The notes below the pieces were generated by a model. That model was not told the DNA's origin. It saw only the letters and a list, made by a program, of their open reading frames with translations, and did no database searches. A stretch of DNA of 62,915 nt from a virus: IMG/VR virus record IMGVR_UViG_3300047480_000210, positions 1-62,915 of that record; one strand, given 5' to 3'. This document shows, piece by piece, positions 6,428 to 14,492 of the stretch (position 1 is its first letter; the number at the start of each line of letters is the position of its first letter). The position numbers and the translations under genes were made by a program.

Positions 6428-8352
6428 AAAACTTTGTATGTATAGGCACCCTTGTCGTGGCCTGTGTAAAAACGACTATTCTTAAAAACAGGACGACCTG
6501 TATTATCAATAGCGTGAATAACATGTTCTACACGGGGGAACGCATTCATATTGTTTTTAATATAAAGGAGCCATCCTTTAGATTTTTTAACCCAGTGTGC
6601 CTTTACTAACTTACCAACAGTATGGTTCTTAAAAGCATGGCGGGCATAGTTATCTGTAGTATATGATCTATCCTGACGAATCTCCCAATCCTTACTGTCT
6701 GTGCTAAAAGGCGTAAAGCCTTGTGTAATAACAAAATTACAGATTTCTTCTTGATTATCGTGGATTTTCTTATATACTGAGGTAGGAACATTAATAAGCA
6801 TGTCTGCTTCAGTGCTGATATAACGCTCGCTATCGTCAATTACTTCACTAGCACTTCGAGTACTAGTGCCGTTAAGTATCCCAAGTTTCTTTTGGATTGC
6901 CGCTTTAGTAATTGGGCGACTACCCATTACCCAATCTACAATTTGTGTAGAGGTCATTGAGCCCACTGTATTCAAGTGAGATATAAACATTCCAATTTGA
7001 TCCTTGTAGTTCTCAATGTCTTGTTTTATATCATCAGTGGTCCACATTACATTTTTCTTCAAGGCAGGTCGGATACCAGTACAACGCATAGCCTGGATTG
7101 CCGTTGTAATGTTTTCCCGTCCAGGGCCATAGTATGCTGTAAAATTACAATAGAATCCAAATTCTAGACTAGTTTGATCGTACCAGTGTTCGCACTCTAC
7201 AGTAATACTCTTACCTGTCATTAGTTTGCTAATAATAACAATGGCTTTTAATTCATCGCGATCCCATCCGTGGGCAATGGCGGTAAGTTTTTCTGAGATA
7301 GTTAGATCTTTGGCGTGTCCGTTATGGACGATAATAATAACCTCTGAGGAATGATTTAATTGATTAAAATCTTCGTCATCCCATAGAGATACTGTCCTGT
7401 TTTTATTTTGGAATGCTCTAGTAAGCATTTCAGCAACTTTAAGATGTCCAGAACGCATACGCCCAAACACCACATTGCCAATTTGTACCAAAGACTTGGT
7501 CTGCGAATCATCACCAATAGATTTTTGATTATTGATCAAAGATTCTACTTGGTCCACAACAATCTTGATGTTGGTAGTATTTCGTAAATTGGCTTTCTTT
7601 GTATAGCAATCTCCGCTAAAATTATTTTCTATAGCAAGTACAGGTTCAATAAAATTAGGGATATTCAAACCTTTATAATCTGGATGATTTGGGATTTGAT
7701 AAATTTGCTCTTTTGTTAGGTAGCCCAGATCTGAACTGTACTTACCGTGAATAAGGATGTGGCTCAGCAAGGTAGCACTAACTGAGACCTTACTAATGTT
7801 ATGTTTATTATGTACCAATAGATTACCTAAAGCGGTATCGCACTGGCTTGTTTCTGTTAGTTCGTGGAACTCTTCACCTTCGTCCATGATTATAAGAATT
7901 CGTGGAGAGGGTTTATTAAATTTTTTGGCTGTTTTTTCTGCGTCAGCAACGATCGCATCAATGCGATTGGTACGATTAGCATTAGTCATATTGATAAAAA
8001 TATCACCTTTTACCATATAAGCAGACTTATCTGTCGTGCTTTTAACTTGACGACCAATTTCTTTACCCCAGTCAATAGCACGATCCAAAATTTGGGTCAT
8101 CGCTCCTGTAAGATTTGTAGTACTAATAATTACATTATCAACTAGATTATCATCTAGAGCCTGGTCTGCTAGCCAGAATTTGAAGAAAGTTTTACCAGAT
8201 TGAGTATCTGCCAAAGCGTAAATTGGTAATTTATTTTGAATACAATACTTGAAATTTGGCCAATTATTAATGACCCTATTTCTTTGTAGATTGATCAAAT
8301 CGCCAGCAGGGGTATTACGGCGTTTTTGGAAATCTTTAAGAATTTTGGACAT
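6424..8352 (-). CDS. SF2-like helicase/ATPase of a probable mobile cassette
   Basis: 642 aa. Walker A ADTQSGKT at about residues 48-55, Walker B ILIIMDEGEEFHE near 155, an SAT motif (SVSATL) near 194 and a late QAMRCTGI block resembling motif VI place it with superfamily 2 or Z1-type ATPases. The C-terminal about 170 residues match no family I recognise. It has its own sigma70 promoter (8385-8413). It lies between the HNH gene and an orphan ahpD 3' end, so it is probably part of the same inserted unit. It could act in recombination, restriction or defence. Confidence 0.7.
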   Translation of the reverse strand: MSKILKDFQKRRNTPAGDLINLQRNRVINNWPNFKYCIQNKLPIYALADTQSGKTFFKFWLADQALDDNLVDNVIISTTNLTGAMTQILDRAIDWGKEIGRQVKSTTDKSAYMVKGDIFINMTNANRTNRIDAIVADAEKTAKKFNKPSPRILIIMDEGEEFHELTETSQCDTALGNLLVHNKHNISKVSVSATLLSHILIHGKYSSDLGYLTKEQIYQIPNHPDYKGLNIPNFIEPVLAIENNFSGDCYTKKANLRNTTNIKIVVDQVESLINNQKSIGDDSQTKSLVQIGNVVFGRMRSGHLKVAEMLTRAFQNKNRTVSLWDDEDFNQLNHSSEVIIIVHNGHAKDLTISEKLTAIAHGWDRDELKAIVIISKLMTGKSITVECEHWYDQTSLEFGFYCNFTAYYGPGRENITTAIQAMRCTGIRPALKKNVMWTTDDIKQDIENYKDQIGMFISHLNTVGSMTSTQIVDWVMGSRPITKAAIQKKLGILNGTSTRSASEVIDDSERYISTEADMLINVPTSVYKKIHDNQEEICNFVITQGFTPFSTDSKDWEIRQDRSYTTDNYARHAFKNHTVGKLVKAHWVKKSKGWLLYIKNNMNAFPRVEHVIHAIDNTGRPVFKNSRFYTGHDKGAYTYKVL

Positions 8353-8384
8353 AACTCAACTTTCTGTGTGTTTGTATAAGTTAT

Positions 8385-8413
8385 ATTATACAACCATTTT
8401 ATCAGAAAGTCAA
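8385..8413 (-). promoter_or_regulatory. sigma70-type promoter
   Basis: TTGACT, 17 bp, TATAAT; drives the cassette ATPase. Confidence 0.85.
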
Positions 8414-8431
8414 GATTTATTTTACCAAAAG

Positions 8432-9121
8432 TTATTCTTTGGATTTACAGTTGTTTCCGTGCCAACGATTGAACATTCCAGAACTAACTGTCTTGCTACA
8501 ATGCGGGCAAGATTTTTTGATTTGGCTTGGGTGTGTCCCGTTTGCCAGTTGATTCTTTACGGACTGTCCGCCCAAAAAGTTATGACTGCCTTCTGCTACT
8601 CGTTTTTGGTTAGTTTTACGAGATACTTCTCCGCCCAAAAACGGATGAGTTCCATTCTTGACTTTTACCAACTCTTTTTCACGAGCCCAATCTTTGTCCA
8701 AAAAGGTATGGTTGCCTTCTGCTATTCGTTTTAGATTTCGCTGTGATGCTTTGTCACTATCTTGCCAGTGATGCTCGCCTGCTTCTACCAAACGCTGTTG
8801 TGTTCGCTTTTGTATCTTACCGCCCAAGAAGTTATGTGTGCCGTTCTCAACTGCTTCTAATGCCGCCATTCTTGACAGATTAGATTTTTCTTCCGGGCTT
8901 ATTTCTAATGCTCCAGAAATCAACAAACAAGCATACCAGTCTCCTTGACTGTAGTGTATGTCGTAGTGTTCCTGGATAGTGACCGCTTTTAAGTTTGACG
9001 GATCATTGTTAGTATGATCCCCGTCAATGTGATGGATTTCGTAAGATCGTCCATCAGCATCAACGGGAATTTTACCGTAGTGCTTTTGATATATGTTTCT
9101 ATAAGATCTATCTCGTCTCAT
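8432..9121 (-). CDS. HNH homing endonuclease with repeated DNA-binding modules
   Basis: Start taken at ATG 9121 (MRRDRSYRN), exactly 5 bases after a late promoter. The N-terminal HNH region has YEIHHIDGDHTNNDPSNL (about residues 27-45). Then several NUMOD3-like repeats (NGTHNFLGG, EGNHTFLD, NGTHPFLGG, EGSHNFLGG) and a C-terminal zinc motif CPHCSKTV...C that is also present in the GIY-YIG protein at 10214. The gene abuts the intact ahpD stop. About 229 aa. Confidence 0.88.
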   Translation of the reverse strand: MRRDRSYRNIYQKHYGKIPVDADGRSYEIHHIDGDHTNNDPSNLKAVTIQEHYDIHYSQGDWYACLLISGALEISPEEKSNLSRMAALEAVENGTHNFLGGKIQKRTQQRLVEAGEHHWQDSDKASQRNLKRIAEGNHTFLDKDWAREKELVKVKNGTHPFLGGEVSRKTNQKRVAEGSHNFLGGQSVKNQLANGTHPSQIKKSCPHCSKTVSSGMFNRWHGNNCKSKE

Positions 9122-9126
9122 AGAAA

Positions 9127-9134
9127 TATTTATC
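9127..9134 (-). promoter_or_regulatory. late promoter GATAAATA, 5 bp before an ATG
   Basis: By T4 rules the start site falls on the A of the HNH start codon, giving a leaderless mRNA. Confidence 0.7.
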
Positions 9135-9639
9135 AACTATTCAGCACCTTCGCTACACTATTCATTACTGCCGCGATTCTACCTATGTCTCGTAGTTGCT
9201 CTACAGTATAGCCCAATGTCTTCAAACCATCGTAATGGGCTTTCACGCAGAACTCGCATTTTCCCACAATACTAGCGGCAAGACTGAACGCTTCAAAGTT
9301 GGCCTTAGTAGTTCCGCCATGACTTGCAATTGCATTCATACGTAACTGTGCTGGCAACCCTTTTAGCTGTTCATCATTAGCCATTTCAACGAATGGGTAC
9401 CACACATTGTTAGTCGCCATTATTGACGCGGCCGTCATCGCAGGTTCGGCATATACTGGATTGTCCGAAAGCATAATGCCCAACAACTTACCATTTCCAG
9501 TTGCCGCCAGTGCCGCCACGGCACACCCCATTGCTACATCAGCATCAAGAGTGCTACGCAATAACACCGAATCAATGTTTAACCTTGTATCTTTGGCATA
9601 ATCTGGTAATGCCGGTTTAACTACTTCAATAAAACTCAT
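9133..9639 (-). CDS. ahpD: AhpD-like carboxymuconolactone-decarboxylase-family protein
   Basis: 168 aa. The redox motif CEFC...H (Cys128, Cys131, His135) matches the active site of AhpD (Cys-x-x-Cys plus His), which in mycobacteria reduces AhpC. The rest is the all-helical CMD fold with Ala-rich helices, of normal length for AhpD. It is in the same direction as, and near, ahpC (10922-11461), so the pair could form a peroxide-detoxifying system. The last 36 codons have a recoded second copy at 6311-6427. Another CMD-family activity is possible. Confidence 0.82.
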   Translation of the reverse strand: MSFIEVVKPALPDYAKDTRLNIDSVLLRSTLDADVAMGCAVAALAATGNGKLLGIMLSDNPVYAEPAMTAASIMATNNVWYPFVEMANDEQLKGLPAQLRMNAIASHGGTTKANFEAFSLAASIVGKCEFCVKAHYDGLKTLGYTVEQLRDIGRIAAVMNSVAKVLNS

Positions 9640-9651
9640 TTTGTTTCTCCT

Positions 9652-9993
9652 TTATACATTTCCTAATCCAATTCTACTATAACCCAACTTTGATTTAATC
9701 TCTTTACGGCTTTCTTTATCTACTGGGCGAATCTCTGGATACTTGCGTGGCTTGTTGGGCCATCCTCTTGGATCTACTGTTTCACCAGTTAGCACATACC
9801 GAAAGTCTGGATCATAAACCATATTGCCAGAACTCTTGGGCACAACCTTACCATCCTTATGAACAAAGATGACGCCTCGTTGCATACACCAACTCCAGCC
9901 TTTGTCTGTCATTACATTGCCGTTGACTGTGCCAACATACTTGACTACATTGCCTTTGTGCATTTCTCTAACGGCTTCGTGATAGTCAATCAT
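9652..9993 (-). CDS. hypothetical protein (113 aa)
   Basis: Begins MIDYHEAVREMHKGNVVKYV and then has WSWCMQRGVIFVHKDGKV, recalling small phage proteins built around a short beta-rich domain. The start overlaps the stop of the upstream gene by ATGA, indicating translational coupling in the ahpC-ahpD region. No catalytic motif seen. Confidence 0.7.
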   Translation of the reverse strand: MIDYHEAVREMHKGNVVKYVGTVNGNVMTDKGWSWCMQRGVIFVHKDGKVVPKSSGNMVYDPDFRYVLTGETVDPRGWPNKPRKYPEIRPVDKESRKEIKSKLGYSRIGLGNV

Positions 9994-10217
9994 TCTTCTA
10001 CTCCGAAATGTTGTTTAATCTCGTCAATACATTGCGACCCACCATTCAACCAAGTATCAACACTTTCAGGAACAGGATCGCTGATAACTTGCTCACAACA
10101 ACCAATACATTCTTTCACAATCAACTCGGCGAACTTTTCTAACTTAGTTGGAATACCTTCTGGATTGTATGTAGGCAATCCAGCCTCGTGAGCAAGTTCT
10201 CTAATTCGTTCGTTCAT
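9990..10217 (-). CDS. small conserved phage-type protein (75 aa)
   Basis: MNERIRELAHEAGLPTY... with KFAELIVKECIGCCE and the end IKQHFGVE, a pattern met in many phage small proteins of unknown role. Coupled by ATGA overlaps to genes on both sides. Cys-Cys near the middle could be a metal or redox site; no function known to me. Confidence 0.75.
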   Translation of the reverse strand: MNERIRELAHEAGLPTYNPEGIPTKLEKFAELIVKECIGCCEQVISDPVPESVDTWLNGGSQCIDEIKQHFGVEE

Positions 10218-10885
10218 TTCGTTTCCTTACAGTTATCAAAGTGCCACCTTGTCATAGAACCGCCACTACCTACTTTACCGCAATGAGGACAAGTAAAAGT
10301 TTCCTTCTTACCCTGATTAGCCTGGCGTAGTTTTTCTTTAGTTTCCTCGCTTGGTGTTTTACCATAACTTGGATTATTACTACCTAACTTTGCATGCCTA
10401 ATCTTGTCTCTTGTCTGCTCTGTGAATGGTTTGCGTTTCTTCCCTAACTTTGCTTCACTTTGCTTCTTACGAGTTTCCTCTGATGCTACTTTGCCTCTAT
10501 TAGGACTTGGCTTGCCTCTATTAGGATGAACCTTTTTGATAGACTCGCTTTGTTTCTTACGAGTGTCCTCTGATACTTTTACACCTGTTCTGGTAAACTT
10601 ACCATCGCCGTTATGTTGGTTAAAACTCATTGGATTGTGTTTAGCATCTAATGACTCCAACAAAGTAGTTTCCAGTTTAATCATCTCTTCTGGGCTACCA
10701 GTTTTGATGACTTCTCGTTTCCACTCTGTTGGATTTTGTTTTATCAACGGTTTAATAAGTTGGCTTGAACTAATGTAGCCATCTTGGGGATGACATCCTT
10801 TAGCGGTTCTACAACCAATGTACCACTTGCCCGTAGGCAAGTGTGTCCATTTATAAACGAATGATGTATGAGTGATAGTTTCCAT
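10214..10885 (-). CDS. GIY-YIG homing endonuclease
   Basis: Start at ATG 10885, 5 bases after a late promoter. The N-terminal catalytic module has FVYKWTHLPTGKWYIGC (GIY-YIG signature as VYK...WYIG). Repeated modules SEDTRKKQSE, SEETRKKQSE, SEETKEKLRQ follow (NUMOD3-like), then a C-terminal zinc motif TCPHCGKVGSGG...C. About 223 aa. Inserted between ahpC and the ahpD-side genes. Confidence 0.88.
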   Translation of the reverse strand: METITHTSFVYKWTHLPTGKWYIGCRTAKGCHPQDGYISSSQLIKPLIKQNPTEWKREVIKTGSPEEMIKLETTLLESLDAKHNPMSFNQHNGDGKFTRTGVKVSEDTRKKQSESIKKVHPNRGKPSPNRGKVASEETRKKQSEAKLGKKRKPFTEQTRDKIRHAKLGSNNPSYGKTPSEETKEKLRQANQGKKETFTCPHCGKVGSGGSMTRWHFDNCKETK

Positions 10886-10890
10886 ACAAG

Positions 10891-10898
10891 TATTTATC
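10891..10898 (-). promoter_or_regulatory. late promoter GATAAATA, 5 bp before an ATG
   Basis: Predicted leaderless transcript for the GIY-YIG endonuclease. Confidence 0.7.
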
Positions 10899-10921
10899 AC
10901 TCATTACATTATTCTGTGCCA

Positions 10922-11461
10922 TTATAGTGTCTCCCCACCCACAGTACGGTTACAAGCACACAGTTCACCTGTTTGCAATGCGTCCAATACACGAAGTGTT
11001 TCTTCTGGGCTACGACCAACATTCAAGTTGTTGACTGTAACGTGCTGGATAACGTTTTCCGGGTCAATAATAAATGTTGCACGAAGTGCGGCGCCTGCAG
11101 GTGCGTAGAATACACCCAATTGCTCAATCAAGCTCAACTCGCCACGTTGTGTGTCGGCGAACTGGTGGTGTGTAATCTTGCGTAGGTCATCATGGCTCTT
11201 TTGCCATGCTACCTTGCAGAACTCGTTGTCTGTGCTACCTGTTAGCAATACTGCATCACGGTCAGCAAAGTCTTGTGCCAACTTATCATAAGCCACAATT
11301 TCTGTAGGGCATACAAATGTAAAGTCTTTTGGATAGTAAACGATTATTTTCCACTTGCCTTCGAAGCTGTTTTCTGTGATTGTATAGAACGCATCCTCTG
11401 GCTGTCCTGGCTTCACTCCTGTGACTGCGAACGGTGCTAATTTATCTCCAACTGTTTTCAT
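10922..11461 (-). CDS. ahpC: AhpC-type 2-Cys peroxiredoxin
   Basis: 179 aa, standard length. The peroxidatic Cys51 is in FTFVCPTEI; resolving Cys168 is in ELCACNRTVGGETL; the DPxxVIQH region (IIDPENVIQHVTV) and the GRSPEETLRVLDALQTG helix are typical. It reduces H2O2 and organic peroxides in the cytoplasm, regenerated by AhpF or, with AhpD, by a thioredoxin-like route. It has a sigma70 promoter at 11539-11567, so it is probably early. A cellular-type gene that is uncommon in phages. Confidence 0.93.
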   Translation of the reverse strand: MKTVGDKLAPFAVTGVKPGQPEDAFYTITENSFEGKWKIIVYYPKDFTFVCPTEIVAYDKLAQDFADRDAVLLTGSTDNEFCKVAWQKSHDDLRKITHHQFADTQRGELSLIEQLGVFYAPAGAALRATFIIDPENVIQHVTVNNLNVGRSPEETLRVLDALQTGELCACNRTVGGETL

Positions 11462-11538
11462 GCTTATTTCTCCTTGTTAAGCGAGTGCGCTCTGATCTTT
11501 CATAAGCATCAGAGCTCAGTGTTTATACTGATAGTTCA

Positions 11539-11567
11539 AGTATAACAGTATATATCATAGAAATCAA
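11539..11567 (-). promoter_or_regulatory. sigma70-type promoter
   Basis: TTGATT, 17 bp, TATACT; drives ahpC. Confidence 0.7.
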
Positions 11568-11619
11568 CTATTATTTCATGGTTTTCCATAATATCTTTTT
11601 ATGATGATTATAGGAGAAA

Positions 11620-12258
11620 TCAATGGTAGCCAAGGGCGGCCAGTCGTGACACTAACTCGTCCCATGGGATTTGTTCGGCTATTTCGGTTGTGATGATGAT
11701 GCGGTTTTCGTTACAGTCGGGTGCTTGCATGCGATGGGCTATTTCGGTGCGGTTCCATCCTGCACCCGGATTGATTACCTTACACACGGAATCGGTTCCC
11801 CAATCCACAATAGTAGACTTGTAACTGTATGCAGTATGTTCGCGGCCATTGCGTAATTCAGTAAAGGCACGTTCTTCGATCTTGTCGCTGTCAACACCAT
11901 CGTCCCACCATTCTAATTGTGTAGGGCTACATCCAAAGTAGGGTATGTTAAAACGTGCCACCATTGGAGTCCCGCGCACAAAGGCATCAATGTGAGCGTT
12001 CAATGGACATTGGTTCTTGTGGCCAATAAATCCAGCAAAGCGACGGATCTTTAACCCAAGGTCGGCAAAGTGTTGTTCTACTGCGGATCGTTGTGGCCAA
12101 TCAGCAAAAGCAGTCTGTGGCAAATCAACACGATCAAAAGCGCCTTTGATAATGTTTAATGCAGGTGTTAAACGTGGTACTATGTTTTGCTGGACCCATT
12201 CTCGATCTGATTCTGTAGGTTCAAAGTCAGGTGTTGGCACATTGTAGATTTTGCTCAT
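11620..12258 (-). CDS. aspartyl/asparaginyl-hydroxylase-like 2OG oxygenase
   Basis: The start at 12258 (MSKIYNVP) follows a late promoter by 4 bases; the longer open frame upstream is not used. The HxD iron motif is in NAHIDAF (His89, Asp91) followed by RFNIPYFGC, a layout shared with the protein at 24185. A distal His and Arg near the C-terminus (NRTEIAHRM) would complete the site. About 212 aa. The substrate is unknown; such proteins are common in T4-like marine phages. Confidence 0.6.
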   Translation of the reverse strand: MSKIYNVPTPDFEPTESDREWVQQNIVPRLTPALNIIKGAFDRVDLPQTAFADWPQRSAVEQHFADLGLKIRRFAGFIGHKNQCPLNAHIDAFVRGTPMVARFNIPYFGCSPTQLEWWDDGVDSDKIEERAFTELRNGREHTAYSYKSTIVDWGTDSVCKVINPGAGWNRTEIAHRMQAPDCNENRIIITTEIAEQIPWDELVSRLAALGYH

Positions 12259-12262
12259 GTTG

Positions 12263-12270
12263 TATTTAAT
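12263..12270 (-). promoter_or_regulatory. late promoter ATTAAATA, 4 bp before an ATG
   Basis: Weaker match (TTAAATA), but with the same spacing to the start codon as the other leaderless cases. Confidence 0.55.
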
Positions 12271-12334
12271 GGTAAATTCACAGTAACATGCTCTAATAAG
12301 TAAGGAGAGTAGAATACTACACATAGGAGAATTT

Positions 12335-13243
12335 ATGAAATTATTAAAAACATTGGCAGCATCAGCGGCTTTGTTTGGTTCAGTGGCGTATGCACAAAAC
12401 ATTGAGTTTACAGTGCATGCGGCACCCGGTGGCCCAAGCGACACGGTGACTCGAATCATTGCAAAATCAATGGATGATAAAAACATTGTAGTTGCCAATC
12501 GGCCAGGGGCTGGCGGTCGCATTGCAATGAAGCAAGTTATGAACGGCAACTCATTGATCTTGACTACCATGAGTCAGATCTTTGTTACCAATCCCATTTT
12601 AGCAGGTGACAAGTTAGAGTATAATCCAGAGAAGGATTTGGAGCTAATTGGACTTGTTGCATCAATGCCAAACGTTTTGGTTTGTAACAAGACAAAAAAT
12701 ATCAATAGCATTGCTGATCTTGATCGTACAAGCGACTTAACATTTGGCTTTGCTGGTTATGGTAGTTCAGAACATTTAGCAACTGAAGTACTATTCAAGA
12801 AGCTGAAAACTACACATCGCTTAATCCCATACAGCAGGGGTGGTAGTGCGGCAGTGCAAGATATGGTTGGTGGATCCATTGACTGTATGTTTGCCAACTT
12901 CCCAACTGTTCGTGGTTGGACAGGTGACAAGCATTTGACTTTTGTAATGTCAAGTCATGAGTTGGGATTAGGTATTCCAACATGGCGCGAAGTATACAAA
13001 GAAGACTTTCCATTCCAAAGCTATTTGGGTGTAGTTGTAAGCAAGCAAATGGATCCTGCTACTCGTCAAGCATTGGTTAAAAATCTAACCACTACATTTA
13101 AGAGTCCCGAATTCATTGCCGACTTAAAGAACGCTGGTGTGTTTCCAACTGTTGGAACTGATGCAAAAAGCATTGAACGTGGTTTGAAAAACAATCGTGC
13201 GTTACATGACTTTATCGTTAAAAATAACATCAAGCTAAACTAA
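12335..13243 (+). CDS. Bug/TctC-type periplasmic substrate-binding protein
   Basis: 302 aa. A Sec signal peptide (KLLKTLAASAALFGSVAYA, cut after AYA) is followed by the Bug signature: IEFTVHAAPGGPSDTVTRII, VVANRPGAGGRIAM, FGFAGYGSSEHLATEVLF, PYSRGGSAAVQDMVGGSIDCMFA. Bug proteins are extracytoplasmic receptors, often for carboxylates, that are greatly expanded in Burkholderiales. Plus strand, isolated by a terminator, AGGAGA ribosome site: a gene acquired from a bacterium. No transporter subunits are visible, so it probably serves a host transporter or has another periplasmic role. Confidence 0.88.
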   Translation: MKLLKTLAASAALFGSVAYAQNIEFTVHAAPGGPSDTVTRIIAKSMDDKNIVVANRPGAGGRIAMKQVMNGNSLILTTMSQIFVTNPILAGDKLEYNPEKDLELIGLVASMPNVLVCNKTKNINSIADLDRTSDLTFGFAGYGSSEHLATEVLFKKLKTTHRLIPYSRGGSAAVQDMVGGSIDCMFANFPTVRGWTGDKHLTFVMSSHELGLGIPTWREVYKEDFPFQSYLGVVVSKQMDPATRQALVKNLTTTFKSPEFIADLKNAGVFPTVGTDAKSIERGLKNNRALHDFIVKNNIKLN

Positions 13244-13249
13244 TAGCAC

Positions 13250-13284
13250 CCAAGAAAAAGCCCAGCTTAGCTGGGCTTTTTTTA
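13250..13284. terminator. bidirectional terminator
   Basis: AAAAAGCCCAGC / GCTGGGCTTTTTTT hairpin between the convergent genes ending at 13243 and 13293. Confidence 0.9.
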
Positions 13285-13292
13285 CGACTTGA

Positions 13293-14492
13293 TTATCGTA
13301 TCCAAACAGATTCAGGAGTAAGTGTTTTTAGTGGGCCAAGATTGTAAGTATGTGTTACAACAATCAGACCATCAACTCTATCATCTGGTAATTTTTTAGT
13401 AAACGGGACCAGTTTATTTTGAACGTAGTCAAGGCCTTCACGCCATACATTATGCGCCTTAGTTCCTGTGTATAAGTCAGTAAACCAAGAGTCAAATTCA
13501 CTGTACCAATCGTAAATGGCCTTTTTACTTTGGAACCAATTGTTATCCCAAGTAGTGTATAACAGTCCACGTAACAGCGGATCATGCACCAGACGATATA
13601 CGTCTGGTGTAACTGTTTTTGTTTGCCACATGGCCTGATGCTGTGGATTAGCTTCAAGCCACTTCTTGATTACATGTCCTTGTTTAATCATAATCTCAAC
13701 ACAGTCTGGTGTCCAATAAAAGAACTCTACCGTACTGTTAGGATACTCTTTCAAGTGTTCGGCAACTGTAATCATATTTGTAGTACGATCACTAAAGGCC
13801 ATCATAAGCTCGCCGCGATGAATCATGGTGCGTGGCTTTTCAATACCAACCACAACACCAATCTTTTTGTCCTTGTCAAAGTTCTTGCGAATCTCGGTAA
13901 AGTGCAGGTAGTTGAAGCGTGTCATACCTACAGGGTTTAGACCTTCACGCTTGTTCAACACCCAACTTGCATCGCCTGCTGTTTCTAATTCATCAAACAG
14001 TGCATCACTACAATCAGTAACAGTGATTTTTGTACCAGGCATGGTCTTATGAATGTCTTTGAGACGCTCAACAGTGTTCAAATGATGTTCTGCCTCTGGC
14101 GCATTGTATGCTTCTCGATTGTTAATATCAACTGTCATAGCCTTGGCAGAAGCCTTGGTCATTGTGTTTGTGATAATCTCGTCAATGTGCAGACCTTGAC
14201 GTTGAAACGCCGTAAGAATATTATGACTATCAGCACCGCCAGAATAGCTTAAAATGAGATAGTCATATTGTTCACGCAACTGACGAGCTCGACGATCATA
14301 CAGCTGATCCAATGACAATTCAGGCTCTTTGGTCCAGTCATACTTGTTAAACTCATCGTTGTTAAAGACCCAGGTAACTGGTTTAGCATGTTCAACTGCA
14401 TGAACACATGCACGAATCTTAGAATCAAATTCTAAGTTGTCACAAATGTAGTAGCCAAGTTTCTTGTTAATATATGGATTGTGTATTCTCAT
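13293..14492 (-). CDS. PP-loop ATPase (N-type), asparagine-synthetase-like
   Basis: 399 aa. The pyrophosphatase loop SYSGGADS lies at about residues 82-89, after LILS; a downstream D-rich block (ITVTDCSDALFDEL) follows. Proteins with this fold adenylate a carboxylate or carbonyl oxygen for amide, thio or lysidine formation. Last gene of a three-gene operon with another PP-loop protein and a radical-SAM protein (overlaps at 14492 and 15424-15427), so the three probably act in one modification pathway. The substrate cannot be read. Confidence 0.78.
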   Translation of the reverse strand: MRIHNPYINKKLGYYICDNLEFDSKIRACVHAVEHAKPVTWVFNNDEFNKYDWTKEPELSLDQLYDRRARQLREQYDYLILSYSGGADSHNILTAFQRQGLHIDEIITNTMTKASAKAMTVDINNREAYNAPEAEHHLNTVERLKDIHKTMPGTKITVTDCSDALFDELETAGDASWVLNKREGLNPVGMTRFNYLHFTEIRKNFDKDKKIGVVVGIEKPRTMIHRGELMMAFSDRTTNMITVAEHLKEYPNSTVEFFYWTPDCVEIMIKQGHVIKKWLEANPQHQAMWQTKTVTPDVYRLVHDPLLRGLLYTTWDNNWFQSKKAIYDWYSEFDSWFTDLYTGTKAHNVWREGLDYVQNKLVPFTKKLPDDRVDGLIVVTHTYNLGPLKTLTPESVWIR

